A DNA stretch of 11,281 nt from an uncultured Holophagaceae bacterium (GCA_903876615.1 CAIRAS010000485.1:1-11281); one strand, 5' to 3'. Numbered from the stretch's first letter, positions 9,001 through 11,281 are shown. Translations and numbers: made by a program. The notes: generated by a model from the letters alone, not told the origin.

Positions 9001-10951
9001 CAACTCGACCCACTACCTCGGCACCACGGCGCTGACCCTCAACCGGGCTTCCGCGAACCAGGCCCTCACAGGCATCAGCAGCGTCGCTTTCCCGGGGTCC
9101 TCCAGCGGCACGGCCACCCTCCAGGCCTCCGCCACCGCAGGCACACCCACCCTGGCACTGCCCACCACCACCGGCACCCTGATCGGCACCGGGGACACCG
9201 GCACCGTCACGAACACGATGCTGGCGGCGGGGACCATCGACCTCACCACCAAGGTCACCGGCATCCTGCCGGTGACCAAGGGTGGCACCGGCACCAGCAC
9301 CGCCTTCACCCAGGGCTCGGCGCTCTTCGCCGGGTCCAGCGGCACCTACGCCCAGGACAATGCCTACTACTTCTACGACGCCACCAACCACCGCCTGGGC
9401 CTCGGGAATGCGGCGCCCGTCTATCCCCTCGATGTGGGACCCGCCACCTACAGTGCCAGCGGCACCACGGCAGCGGCCCTCTTCCGCAACGGGAACGGGT
9501 TTAACACCTACTCCAATACCCAGGTGGCCTTTGGCTACAACAACACCAACACCTACATGCACGGCATCCGGACTCGGCACAATGCGGCCGCCAAGGCCGG
9601 CAATTCCATGGACTTCTACGTCTGGAACTACGGCACCGATTCCGCCAGCCCTGCCACGACCATGGGCTCCCAGCAGGTCCTGACCCTGGACGGCAACGGG
9701 AACGGCTCTGTGGGCATCGGCACCCTGACCCCGGCCTACAAGCTGGATGTGGCCGGGGACGTGAACATCACCGGCACCTTCCGCGTGAACGGCACGGCCA
9801 TCAGCAGCGTCCCCGTCACCAGTGTGACCGGCACGAGCAACCGCATCACCGTCACCGGGACTACGACTCCCACCGTGGACATCTCCTCGGCTTACGTCGG
9901 CCAGACCTCCATCACCACCACGGGCACCGTCACCGCCGGCACCTGGTCGAGCTCGTTCGGCGCCGTCAGTGGGGCCAACCTGACCTCCCTGACCGCTGCG
10001 AACCTCACGGGCACGCTTCCCTCCACGGTGCTCGGCAACTCCACCCACTACCTCGGCACCACGGCCCTCACCCTCAACCGGGCTTCCGCGAACCAGGCCC
10101 TCACGGGCATCAGCAGCGTCGCCTTCCCCGGCTCCACCAGCGGCACCGCCACCCTCCAGGCCACCGCCACCGCCGGCACGACGACGCTGTCCCTGCCCAC
10201 CGCCACCGGCACCCTGATTGGAACCGGCGATACCGGCACCGTCACGAACGCGATGCTGGCCGCGGGGACCATCGACCTCACCACCAAGGTCACCGGCACC
10301 CTGCCTGTGGCCAAGGGCGGCACGGGGGTGGCCAGCTACACCACCGGTGACCTGGTCTACGCCTCCGGTAGCACCACCCTCGCCAGCCTGGCGGACGCGG
10401 CCACCGGCAACGTCCTGCTCTCCGGCGGCACCAGCACCGCCCCGGCCTACGGCAAGGTGGGCCTCAGCACCCATGTCTCGGGCACCCTCCCCATGGGCAG
10501 TGGCGGCACGGGCACCACCACCGCCCCCACCCAGGGCGGCGTCATCTACGCCGCCAGCACCAGCGCCTATGCCTCCACCGCTGCCGGTACTGCTGGGCAA
10601 GTGGTGGTGTCCAACGGCACCGGCGCCCCCACCTGGTCCAGCACGGCACCCCTGCTGGTGACGGTGAACGCCCAGAGCGGCACCACCTACACCCTGGCCG
10701 CCACCGATGCCAACGCCTTCATCACCCTCAACAACGCCAGCGCCATCACGCTGACCCTGCCCCCGAGCCTGGCCACGGGCTTCCAGTGCACCGTGGCCCA
10801 GCTGGGTGCCGGCACCGTGGGTCTGGCCGCCGGCTCCGGTGTCACCATCGTCAGCACCGCCACTAACAAGAAGTTCAACGCCCAGGGCTCGGGCGTCACC
10901 CTCATCGTGGTGGCGGCGAACACCTGGATGGCCTTCGGGGATATGAACTAG
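2..10951 (+). CDS. Giant tail-fibre-like / surface-adhesin-like repeat protein, 5' partial
   Basis: The frame is open from the first complete codon of the window (position 2) to the TAG at 10949-10951, at least 3,649 residues. A GTG at 83 lies inside a continuous fibre-like sequence (LTTHAPTSGQALVFNGASW) and has no reason to be the start, so the true start is upstream. The protein is a chain of Gly/Thr/Ala/Ser-rich beta modules: collagen-like triplets, tail-fibre 'NLSDL..AAAR.NLGLG' and 'SPTFTGTV' repeats, thirteen GGTG boxes, 'GIGTT.P' modules, two YadA-head-like beta-rolls and a phage-type C-terminal beta domain. These families form trimeric fibres on phage tails or bacterial surfaces and bind receptors or glycans; the role here is inferred. 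No catalytic motif, transmembrane segment or C-terminal anchor is visible. No Peptidase_S74-type self-cleaving chaperone is recognised at the C terminus. The N-terminal export or virion-attachment region is outside the window. Whether the gene is bacterial or prophage is unresolved. Confidence 0.9.
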   Translation, partial: QNQLLVLKLQGTPLDLTTHAPTSGQALVFNGASWVPSSVAGPTGPQGSQGPQGLKGDTGATGAQGPIGLTGANGAAGSKGDTGAAGVSPFSLNGTDAVFPSGAVAVGAEKPSAAAALEVASTTKGFLPPRMSAAQRTSIASPVAGLLVYQTDGTAGLYQFDGSAWSQVGSGSVTSVSGTAPLTVTGTTSPVVSLAKASGTADGYLAAMDFAAFSATTAGSLKAASNLGDLTDKAAARGNLGLGSVDNTADSAKPVSTAAQAALDLKAPLASPTFTGTVSGVTKAMVGLGSVDNTADTNKPVSSAAQTALDLKAPLASPTFTGTVTGVTKAMVGLGNVDNLQHTVGAALDPSAAADSTLGYAVGSRWVTVAGKEFICTDATATAALWQELTGTATGSLKAASNLSDLVDKAAARGNLGLGSLNNTADADKPVSSATQTALDLKAPLASPTFTGTVSGVTKAMVGLGSVDNTADTNKPVSSAAQTALDLKAPLESPTFTGTVTGVTKAMVGLGNVDNLQHTVGAALDPSAAADSTVGYAVGSRWVTVAGKEFICTSATATAAVWQELTGTATGSLRAASNLSDLVDKAAARANLGLGSLNNTADADKPVSTATQTALTTKADLTGATFTGTVVAPAFTGPLAGNASSATLAAGLSATLAVTSGGTGAITASAALTALGAAASGTNTDLTALRGLNEQNALQVGPYGATAGKTGEVRFLGLAGDATKYLALKGPDAPTTGITFTLPANAGTNGQVLSTDGSGVLAWANGAAGAVTSVATGTGLTGGPISSTGTIALADTAVTPGAYTRSSILVDQQGRITSAASGGAISLTSEVTGTLPLARGGTGTTTGSITGTEALTLAAGAGNNNVTLAPTGTGAVVLGSSVGVGTPTPDATAALEVASTTKGFLVPRMTASERNLITAPATGLLIYQTDNTPGFYYNSGTPSAKSWSGPFGTSTANGTVTSVTGTGPLTVTAGTSTPEISIAKATGSADGYLAKEDFTTFSGKQAALTGSGFVKASGSTISYDPTTYATDAATVHLAGTETITGAKTFTATTTTVSALSATTGSFTGAVSAAGFTGNADTATTAGNLSAAALLPTGTTAATPAAADNSAKLATTAFVVGRALKDHRAIGAPSGTDDATQGYAVGSRWLDTASNLLYECTSVSTEGAAAWTTVSVGGMAWGAISGTLANQTDLSTALSGKVAANAAITGGTKTKITYDAKGLVTGGGELVSSDIPDNAASTSGTAANVTGTVAATHGGTGQSGGYAKGDLLYAPEASTLSKLGIGTTSQVLTVSGDGLPAWTSSASQWSTSGSTLNYTAGNVGIGTTAPGALLSFGSNLNAQQLLIYEADGYGNKDRYGFGIQASELRSFVPATAAMTFGTINRADGTTYTPTMQMTANLLSVTGDVNVTGAFKVNGTALTTTAGGTTTIAGTAISGDISGQAGTVANGVYTTGTYANPAWLTALAGSKVTGAISGQAGSVANGVYTNTANTLSTGEQSIATGGVANRGLIIQGTDGQTANLQEWQRSGGAAVAWVSKDGILSGNGAGLTNVPASTNFSGSLSGDVTGAMGTTVVAKVAGTAASTVLAGASLANTATNANTAAMLVKRDDSGDFAAGTITATLTGNVTGNLMGNVTGNADTVTHGVYTTTSNEITTGDQSIATGEATKKGLVIKGSAGQSVNLQEWQTSAGTVVAYVTKDGILSGNGSGLSNLNAGTVTNVTASSPLSVSNPTTTPAITLSGIVPLENGGTGASDASGARTSLGLGSATAAQSSLGFGTAALVNTGSSSGQIPVLNASNQLDAALLPVTGLTYKGGISLAGDPVIAVNTNSGTYYIVTVAGHLGGSSGTAFSAGDWMISNGSAWDKISNSSAVASVAGQTGVVTLATTNLTDVSTTAPTTDQVLAWKSGKWTPTTAASGSVTSVGLDVTGTGLSTGSAITGSGNLSLGGTLNASHGGTGTAGTLTGYAKANGTNAMTASTTIPASDVSGVLGVLNGGTGSSDLATARANLGLTSAATLTAGTAANNLVQLNDSRQLPAVDGSLLTNVSAPLLSFGTSTSNTKGGTAALGVNAGSYNSAYGAASLGANTSGGWNTALGASALAAATTAANNVAVGYAAGANLTGGSNTALGTSALTGASGSTGTSNVAIGASTLPALTSGASNTVVGTQAGTALTTGSGNILVGASSGSLLTTGSNNIDLGHTGVAGDAGTIRIGTAGTQTAAFIAGIRNVSSLLSTQTVVIDANGQLGSVTSTSGTVTGVTGTANRITVTGTTTPTVDISSAYVGQSSITTTGTVTSGTWSGAFGTVSGANLTALTAANLTGTLPSTVLGNSTHYLGTTALALNRTSANQALTGISSVTFPGSTSGTATLQATATAGTTTLSLPIATGTLIGTGDTGTVTNTMLAAGTIDLTTKVTGTLPVAKGGTGVATLTGYAKGSGTSALSAVTTIPVTDGGTGATSAPAQGGVIYGSSTSAYGSTAAGTAGQVLVANGTGAPTWSNAAPTISSDATTQNTKAGGLALAAASPGSANAAFGYMALQANTGTNNAAFGYLALNGNTSGSANAGFGFKSLMTNTASYNTAFGHQALLANSTGTYNIALGYNAGSNLTLGNYNIHIGSAGLSAETNTTRIGQAYNGAASPTTGQNKTFIAGIRSATLAGSSPQTVVIDENGQLSSVSSGAGMGSVTSVGLSGGSTGLTTSGGPITSAGTLTLTGTLAVTNGGTGATTAPSQYGVIYAGTTAAYASTAAGTAGYLLQSNGGTSAPSWQATVPVARGGTGQSSAGTSGQVLTSTGSSTAWATQWLNDTNGLLSYAGGPAGVSGQAAAYTPANFQDQNGLLLHAYQSGAGTVGSIIAPGAVSGNWNSHLAFWTRASGAAEVVTERMRLDSAGNLGIGKTSPAYKLDVAGDVNITGTFKVNGTAINSGTVTGVTGTTSRITIGGTPAAPTVDIASAYAGQNTITTTGTVTSGTWSGLFGAVSGANLTALTAGNLAGTIPSTVLGNSTHYLGTTALTLNRASANQALTGISSVAFPGSSSGTATLQASATAGTPTLALPTTTGTLIGTGDTGTVTNTMLAAGTIDLTTKVTGILPVTKGGTGTSTAFTQGSALFAGSSGTYAQDNAYYFYDATNHRLGLGNAAPVYPLDVGPATYSASGTTAAALFRNGNGFNTYSNTQVAFGYNNTNTYMHGIRTRHNAAAKAGNSMDFYVWNYGTDSASPATTMGSQQVLTLDGNGNGSVGIGTLTPAYKLDVAGDVNITGTFRVNGTAISSVPVTSVTGTSNRITVTGTTTPTVDISSAYVGQTSITTTGTVTAGTWSSSFGAVSGANLTSLTAANLTGTLPSTVLGNSTHYLGTTALTLNRASANQALTGISSVAFPGSTSGTATLQATATAGTTTLSLPTATGTLIGTGDTGTVTNAMLAAGTIDLTTKVTGTLPVAKGGTGVASYTTGDLVYASGSTTLASLADAATGNVLLSGGTSTAPAYGKVGLSTHVSGTLPMGSGGTGTTTAPTQGGVIYAASTSAYASTAAGTAGQVVVSNGTGAPTWSSTAPLLVTVNAQSGTTYTLAATDANAFITLNNASAITLTLPPSLATGFQCTVAQLGAGTVGLAAGSGVTIVSTATNKKFNAQGSGVTLIVVAANTWMAFGDMN
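122..265 (+). repeat. Collagen-like Gly-X-Y segment (16 triplets)
   Basis: Sixteen uninterrupted Gly-X-Y triplets are encoded, beginning GPTGPQGSQGPQ and including GLKGDT, GAQGPIGLT and GSKGDTGAA. Such runs form triple helices in phage tail fibres and bacterial collagen-like surface proteins, so this supports a trimeric protein. The segment lies between a fibre-like lead-in (ALVFNGASW) and module A1, and probably acts as a rod or trimerising shaft. Pro occurs mostly at X, as in bacterial collagens that lack hydroxylation. Confidence 0.9.
347..643 (+). repeat. Module A, copy 1
   Basis: This module runs from AALEVASTTKGFLPPRM, through LLVYQTDGT and the GSVTSV strand pair, to ADGYLAAMDFAAFS. 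The 'LEV.STTKGFL.PRM' and 'G.LVYQTD.T.G.Y...G..W' pattern is common in long bacterial and phage fibre proteins, usually just after a collagen-like or coiled segment. A second copy lies about 2.3 kb downstream. The function of the module is not known to me; it is probably a trimeric beta domain. Confidence 0.8.
722..997 (+). repeat. 138-bp repeat nested in module B
   Basis: Inside the 528-bp unit a 46-residue unit occurs twice in tandem, starting at 722 and 860. It runs from GLGSVDNTAD through ALDLKAPLASPTFTGTV to VTKAMV. A third unit starts at 998 with GLGNVDN but breaks off into the Cys-bearing K module. The same nested pair recurs in the second B copy at 1250 and 1388. Repeats of this type form successive turns of a tail-fibre shaft. 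Confidence 0.88.
1019..1168 (+). repeat. Module K, copy 1 (GYAVGSRW / Cys module)
   Basis: A 50-residue module starts LQHTVGAALDP, contains GYAVGSRWVTVAGKEFICT and ends ALWQEL. A near-identical copy sits at 1547-1696 in the second B unit, and a diverged copy at 3371-3520. The pattern of a GY..GSRW box, then an aromatic residue, one residue, Cys and finally a Trp is familiar from phage tail fibres. Its role there is not known to me; it may be a small globular knob on the shaft. Confidence 0.75.
1847..2680 (+). other. Non-repeated fibre segment between the B repeats and A2
   Basis: This stretch continues the same reading frame. It starts as a diverged 'TFTGTV' shaft repeat and carries the first two GGTG boxes (1982 and 2519). 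It also has a 'GEVRFLGLAGDATKYLALKG' segment leading into 'TFTLPANAGTNGQVLSTDG', a pattern I know from many bacterial and phage fibre proteins. Between about 1859 and 2230 it uses codons that are scarce elsewhere in the gene (CTA twice, TTA, TCA, ACT, AAT, TTT, CCT), hinting at a different origin. Confidence 0.6.
2681..3007 (+). repeat. Module A, copy 2
   Basis: This is a second copy of the module at 347-643. It carries AALEVASTTKGFLVPRM, LLIYQTDNT, GTVTSVTGT and ADGYLAKEDFTTFS in the same order, and is longer because of extra residues in the middle (FYYNSGTPSAKSW). It is less similar to its partner than the B and G copies are to theirs, which points to an older duplication or separate acquisition. 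It is preceded by a Gly/Thr-rich stretch ending VGVGTPTPDATA. Confidence 0.75.
3371..3520 (+). repeat. Module K, copy 3 (diverged)
   Basis: This stretch aligns over the same 50 residues as the K modules in the B repeats: KDHRAIGAPSG, GYAVGSRWLDT, LLYECTS and AAWTTV. The box GYAVGSRW and the Cys are kept, while most other positions differ. It follows a 'DNSAKLATTAFV' segment, another common tail-fibre sequence, rather than a B shaft repeat, so the module has moved independently of B. Confidence 0.75.
3521..3919 (+). other. GGTG-linked fibre segment between K3 and C1
   Basis: This in-frame stretch has no close copy elsewhere in the window. It contains TKTKITYDAKGLVTGG and then SSDIP, a recurring phage tail-fibre motif, followed by the GGTG box at 3770 with YAKGDLLYA. 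It ends in QVLTVSGDGLPAWTSS, the usual 'GQVL....G.P.W' strand pair. It probably forms another shaft section. Confidence 0.6.
3920..4261 (+). repeat. Module C, copy 1 (GIGTT module with inserted domain)
   Basis: The segment begins QWSTSGSTLNYTAGNVGIGT and ends DVNVTGAFKVNGTAL. The same two ends lie close together in the C copies at 8669 and 9707. Here about 60 residues separate them, including LLIYEADGYGNKDRYGFGIQ and MTFGTINRADGTTYTPTMQM. 'GIGTT.P' followed by a small beta domain is very common in phage and bacterial fibre proteins. The separating domain is a candidate surface-exposed binding unit. Confidence 0.7.
4448..4657 (+). repeat. Module D, copy 1
   Basis: This 70-residue unit begins NGVYTNTANTLSTGEQSIAT, continues with GLIIQG and NLQEWQRSGG, and ends KDGILSGNGAGLTNV. 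An equal-length second copy starts at 4931. The 'LQEWQ...G..VA.V..DG.LSG.G.GL.N' pattern is widespread in tail-fibre-like proteins. It is preceded by a partial duplicate of its own start (SGQAGTVANGVYTT near 4319). Confidence 0.8.
4931..5140 (+). repeat. Module D, copy 2
   Basis: This copy is the same length as the D unit at 4448 (210 bp). It runs from HGVYTTTSNEITTGDQSIAT through GLVIKG and NLQEWQTSAG to KDGILSGNGSGLSNL. Between the two copies lies a classic tail-fibre segment, LSGDVTGAMGTTVV to LVKRDDSGDFAAGTITA, and then short GNVTGN repeats. The divergence between the copies is larger than between the B copies. Confidence 0.8.
5402..5680 (+). other. Tail-fibre domain E (TYKGG...GTYYIVTVAG)
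   Basis: The sequence LDAALLPVTGLTYKGG is followed by GTYYIVTVAGHLGGS, then AGDWMISNGSAWDKI and VAGQTGVVTL. This order is that of a well-known phage tail-fibre segment ('TYKG...GDYY.V...G.....W..GDW...NG..W.K.......V.GQTG.V.L'). It occurs once here. The several Tyr and Trp residues contrast with the aromatic-poor shaft around it and are compatible with ligand contact, but binding is not shown. Confidence 0.7.
6161..6751 (+). repeat. YadA-head-like beta-roll module F, copy 1
   Basis: Repeats of the type N-(T/V)-A-(L/V/Y)-G-x-x-A recur at roughly 15-25 residue steps: NSAYGAASLGAN, NTALGASALAA, NNVAVGYAAGANLT, NTALGTSALT, SNVAIGAS and NTVVGTQAG. They end in NNIDLGHTGVAGDAGTIRIG and then a closing box FIAGIR...QTVVIDANGQL. 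In YadA-type proteins such repeats build a left-handed trimeric beta-roll that binds host or surface ligands. The closing box is common in large bacterial fibres of this kind. A second copy starts at 7511. Confidence 0.8.
6764..7282 (+). repeat. Module G, copy 1
   Basis: This 173-residue module follows F1. It starts GTVTGVTGTANRITVTGT and carries a 'TGTVTSGTW' strand. The middle is LGNSTHYLGTTALALNR and QALTGISSVTFPGS, and the end is GTLIGTGDTGTVTN, IDLTTKVTGTLPVAKGGTG. The motifs are known from phage and bacterial fibre proteins. By my count it differs from copy 3 at about 15 of 173 residues. The bases 7217-7252 are identical in all three copies. Confidence 0.88.
7361..7510 (+). repeat. Module H, copy 1
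   Basis: The 50 residues run GGTGATSAPAQGGVIYGSST, SAYGSTAAGTAGQVLVANGT, GAPTWSNAAP. 'GVIYG.S..AY.ST.AGTAGQ.L.SNG.GAP.W' is a frequent tail-fibre unit that usually precedes a functional domain. Here it leads into F2. Copies lie at 8162 and 10502. Confidence 0.85.
7511..8029 (+). repeat. YadA-head-like beta-roll module F, copy 2
   Basis: The same build as the F module at 6161 is seen: TQNTKAGGLALAA, then NAAFGYMALQANTGTNNAAF, NAGFGFKSLMTN, NTAFGHQALLAN and NIALGYNAGSNLT. It ends NIHIGSAGLSAETNTTRIG and the closing box FIAGIR...QTVVIDENGQL. The repeats use Phe where copy 1 mostly uses Leu or Val, and the copy lacks the long DNA identities seen in B and G, so the pair is old or was acquired separately. 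Confidence 0.8.
8162..8314 (+). repeat. Module H, copy 2
   Basis: The 51 residues start GGTGATTAPSQYGVIYAGTT, continue AAYASTAAGTAGYLLQSNGG, and end SAPSWQATVP. This copy is one residue longer and more diverged than the other two H copies. It leads into another GGTG box (VARGGTGQSSAGTSGQVL) and the unique domain before C2. Confidence 0.8.
8315..8668 (+). other. Unique domain before C2
   Basis: This in-frame stretch starts with the box VARGGTGQSSAGTSGQVL. It then has NGLLSYAGGPAGVSG, NGLLLHAYQSG, SHLAFWTRASG and TERMRLDSAG. 'HLAFWT......ERMRLDS.GNLGIG' is a common fibre pattern in which the domain carries the exposed, variable surface. It has no copy elsewhere in the window and is richer in aromatic, charged and His residues than the shaft. 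Confidence 0.65.
8669..8770 (+). repeat. Module C, copy 2
   Basis: The 34 residues run NLGIGKTSPAYKLDV, AGDVNITGTF, KVNGTAINS. The module links a unique domain upstream (ending TERMRLDSAG) to G2. A copy of identical length precedes G3. This 'GIG.T.P.YKLDV.GDVN.TG...VNG' motif is widespread in phage and bacterial fibre proteins. Confidence 0.85.
8771..9292 (+). repeat. Module G, copy 2
   Basis: This is the second G module, one codon longer than the others because of the ITIGGTPAAPTV segment. It keeps LGNSTHYLGTTALTLNR, QALTGISSVAFPGS, GTLIGTGDTGTVTN and the terminal KGGTG. It directly follows C2, so C2+G2 and C3+G3 form two larger units 1,038 bp apart. The 36-bp block at 9227-9262 is identical to the other two G copies. 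Confidence 0.88.
9293..9706 (+). other. Unique domain between G2 and C3
   Basis: The stretch contains AYYFYDATNHRLGLG, PLDVGPATY, AAALFRNGNGFNTYSNTQ, HGIRTRHNAAAKAGNSMDFY and QVLTLDGNG. It occurs once here, between two copies of the duplicated C/G scaffold. The 'TRHNA.A.AGN..DFY.W' core is a pattern I recognise from other bacterial and phage fibre proteins, without a known ligand. It is rich in Tyr, Asn, Phe and Arg compared with its surroundings. Confidence 0.65.
9707..9808 (+). repeat. Module C, copy 3
   Basis: The 34 residues run SVGIGTLTPAYKLDV, AGDVNITGTF, RVNGTAISS, nearly the same as the copy at 8669. The module joins a different unique domain (ending QVLTLDGNGNG) to G3. Confidence 0.85.
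9809..10327 (+). repeat. Module G, copy 3
   Basis: This third G module has exactly the length of copy 1 (519 bp). It starts VPVTSVTGTSNRITVTGT and ends KVTGTLPVAKGGTG, with NSTHYLGTTALTLNR in the middle. Parts match copy 1 better (the TTTPTVDISSAYVGQ start) and parts match copy 2 better (TLNRASANQ and SSVAFPGS), which is what gene conversion between copies would leave. Confidence 0.88.
10328..10501 (+). other. Linker segment between G3 and H3
   Basis: This short in-frame stretch reads VASYTTGDLVYASGSTTLAS, LADAATGNVLLSGGTSTAP, then YGKVGLSTHVSGTLPMGS. It follows the known fibre pattern 'GD..YA.....L..L......VL.SGG...AP..G.V.L..HV.GTLP...GGTG', a joint before a further GGTG box. Confidence 0.6.
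10502..10651 (+). repeat. Module H, copy 3
   Basis: The 50 residues start GGTGTTTAPTQGGVIYAAST and end NGTGAPTWSSTAP. The copy lies directly before the C-terminal domain. It has the same length as copy 1 and shares most residues with it. Confidence 0.85.
10652..10948 (+). other. C-terminal beta domain of the giant protein
   Basis: The last 99 residues begin LLVTVNAQSGTTYTLAATDA, continue FITLNNASAITLTLPP, then GFQCTVAQLGAGTVGLAAGS, and end NTWMAFGDMN. The pattern 'GTTYTL...DA...ITL.NA.AITLTLP', then a 'Q.GAGTV....G.G' turn and a final 'W...GD', is a common C-terminal domain of phage structural and fibre proteins, probably the distal tip or trimer-closing fold. No Ser-Asp self-cleavage chaperone follows, as the stop comes immediately after. 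Confidence 0.75.
10937..10941 (+). promoter_or_regulatory. Possible weak ribosome binding site inside the end of the fibre gene
   Basis: A GGGGA run lies inside the last codons of the giant gene, with 10 bases between it and the ATG at 10952. It is a weak Shine-Dalgarno match at a slightly long distance in GC-rich DNA, so it may be chance. Re-initiation by ribosomes ending at the adjacent TAG is an equally good explanation for translation of the second gene. Confidence 0.3.
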
Positions 10952-11029
10952 ATGCAACGCCTGGCCCGAACGCTTGCGGCCTTCGCCCTCGGCCTCCTGG
11001 GCCTGCTGGGCGGGTCCGTGGCGTCCGCC
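10952..11029 (+). other. Sec signal peptide of the downstream gene
   Basis: Codons 1-26 encode a short basic N-region with two Arg, a hydrophobic core made of Leu, Ala, Phe and Gly, and a C-region ending in Ala-Ser-Ala before Gln27, matching the A-X-A rule for signal peptidase I. There is no lipobox Cys after the core, so a lipoprotein is unlikely. Confidence 0.8.
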
Positions 11030-11281
11030 CAGACCATGATCCAGCGGACGGGGATGATGAGGACCCTCGCGTCCACCTACCCGTCCGTGCCGGGCTACGC
11101 GGCCCCGGTCTATGGGGTCAACGGCGCAGGCACCTTCCCGGCCAGCGGCTGGAGCGACCTGTTCAACAGCAACGTCGACGACAGCAACATGGGTATCGCC
11201 ATCCCCTTCACGTTCTACCTGGCGGGCACGGGCTACACCACCACCTACCTGGGCTCCAACAGCTACATCACCTTCGGCGGC
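10952..11281 (+). CDS. Secreted beta-rich protein, 3' partial
   Basis: The ATG at 10952 follows the TAG of the giant gene with no intervening base, and the frame stays open for 110 codons to the window edge. The N terminus is a textbook Sec signal peptide: MQRLAR, then a hydrophobic stretch of Leu, Ala and Gly, then ASA before Gln27 as a likely signal peptidase I site. The mature part contains FNSNVDDSNMGIAIPFTF and then YLGSNSYITFGG. This resembles the alternating strand pattern of extracellular beta-sandwich repeats in which 'PF.F...GT.Y....V.SN.Y.TFG' recurs, so an exported beta-rich protein is likely. I do not recognise a specific family, and most of the protein is missing. The tight spacing argues for an operon and for translational coupling with the upstream fibre gene. 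Its function is unknown; an anchoring, assembly or companion surface protein is possible but only inferred. Confidence 0.8.
   Translation, partial: MQRLARTLAAFALGLLGLLGGSVASAQTMIQRTGMMRTLASTYPSVPGYAAPVYGVNGAGTFPASGWSDLFNSNVDDSNMGIAIPFTFYLAGTGYTTTYLGSNSYITFGG

Noticed and set aside
10652..10948. Self-cleaving intramolecular chaperone (Peptidase_S74) at the C terminus
   Set aside because: The terminal 99 residues are a different beta-rich domain ending W...GD, and the stop follows at once; no S74-type motif is visible.
8996..10957. Long open frame on the minus strand (about 653 codons), starting near the end of the giant gene
   Set aside because: It is the reverse complement of modules G2, C3, G3 and H3 and repeats with them; no independent coding evidence.
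10940..10960. Terminator or promoter between the two genes
   Set aside because: There are no intergenic bases; the stop and next start touch, and I see no hairpin with a T-run.

Overview
The window is filled almost end to end by one giant, 5'-truncated, repeat-built gene (2-10951, + strand, at least 3,649 codons), followed with no spacer by the start of a second gene (10952 to the window edge) that encodes a secreted protein. The DNA is very GC-rich (about two thirds or more by eye), with strong G/C preference at third codon positions. I see no RNA gene, insertion sequence, CRISPR array, integrase or attachment site. The organism is not identifiable with certainty. A high-GC Gram-negative bacterium (for example Acidobacteriota or a myxobacterial/delta-proteobacterial relative) or a prophage in such a host would fit, and this is inference only.

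The giant protein is a mosaic of modules of the kind found in phage tail fibres and in long bacterial surface fibres. From N to C terminus: a tail-fibre-like lead-in; 16 collagen-like Gly-X-Y triplets; module A1; a 528-bp tandem repeat (B1, B2 and a truncated B3) that contains a smaller 138-bp repeat and a Cys-bearing module K; a stretch with slightly different codon use; a second copy of A; a third, diverged K; a 'GIGTT' module C1; a duplicated D module; a fibre domain E; a YadA-head-like beta-roll F1; then modules G1, H1, F2, H2, C2, G2, C3, G3 and H3; and finally a 99-residue beta-rich C-terminal domain. Thirteen 'GGTG' boxes mark many of the joints. The composition is extreme: Thr, Gly, Ala and Ser dominate, and I see only four Cys.

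Several copies are nearly identical at the DNA level: 101 bp perfect between B1 and B2, and 36 bp perfect in all three G copies. The gene therefore appears to have grown by internal duplication and is a good substrate for recombination. Conserved G/C/H modules alternate with unrelated unique domains, which looks like a fixed scaffold with exchangeable inserts.

The second gene starts at the ATG directly after the TAG stop, has a clear Sec signal peptide and a beta-rich continuation, and is probably translationally coupled to the fibre gene. Together they suggest a cell-surface or virion fibre plus an exported partner. The fibre's true start and anchor, and most of the partner, lie outside the window.
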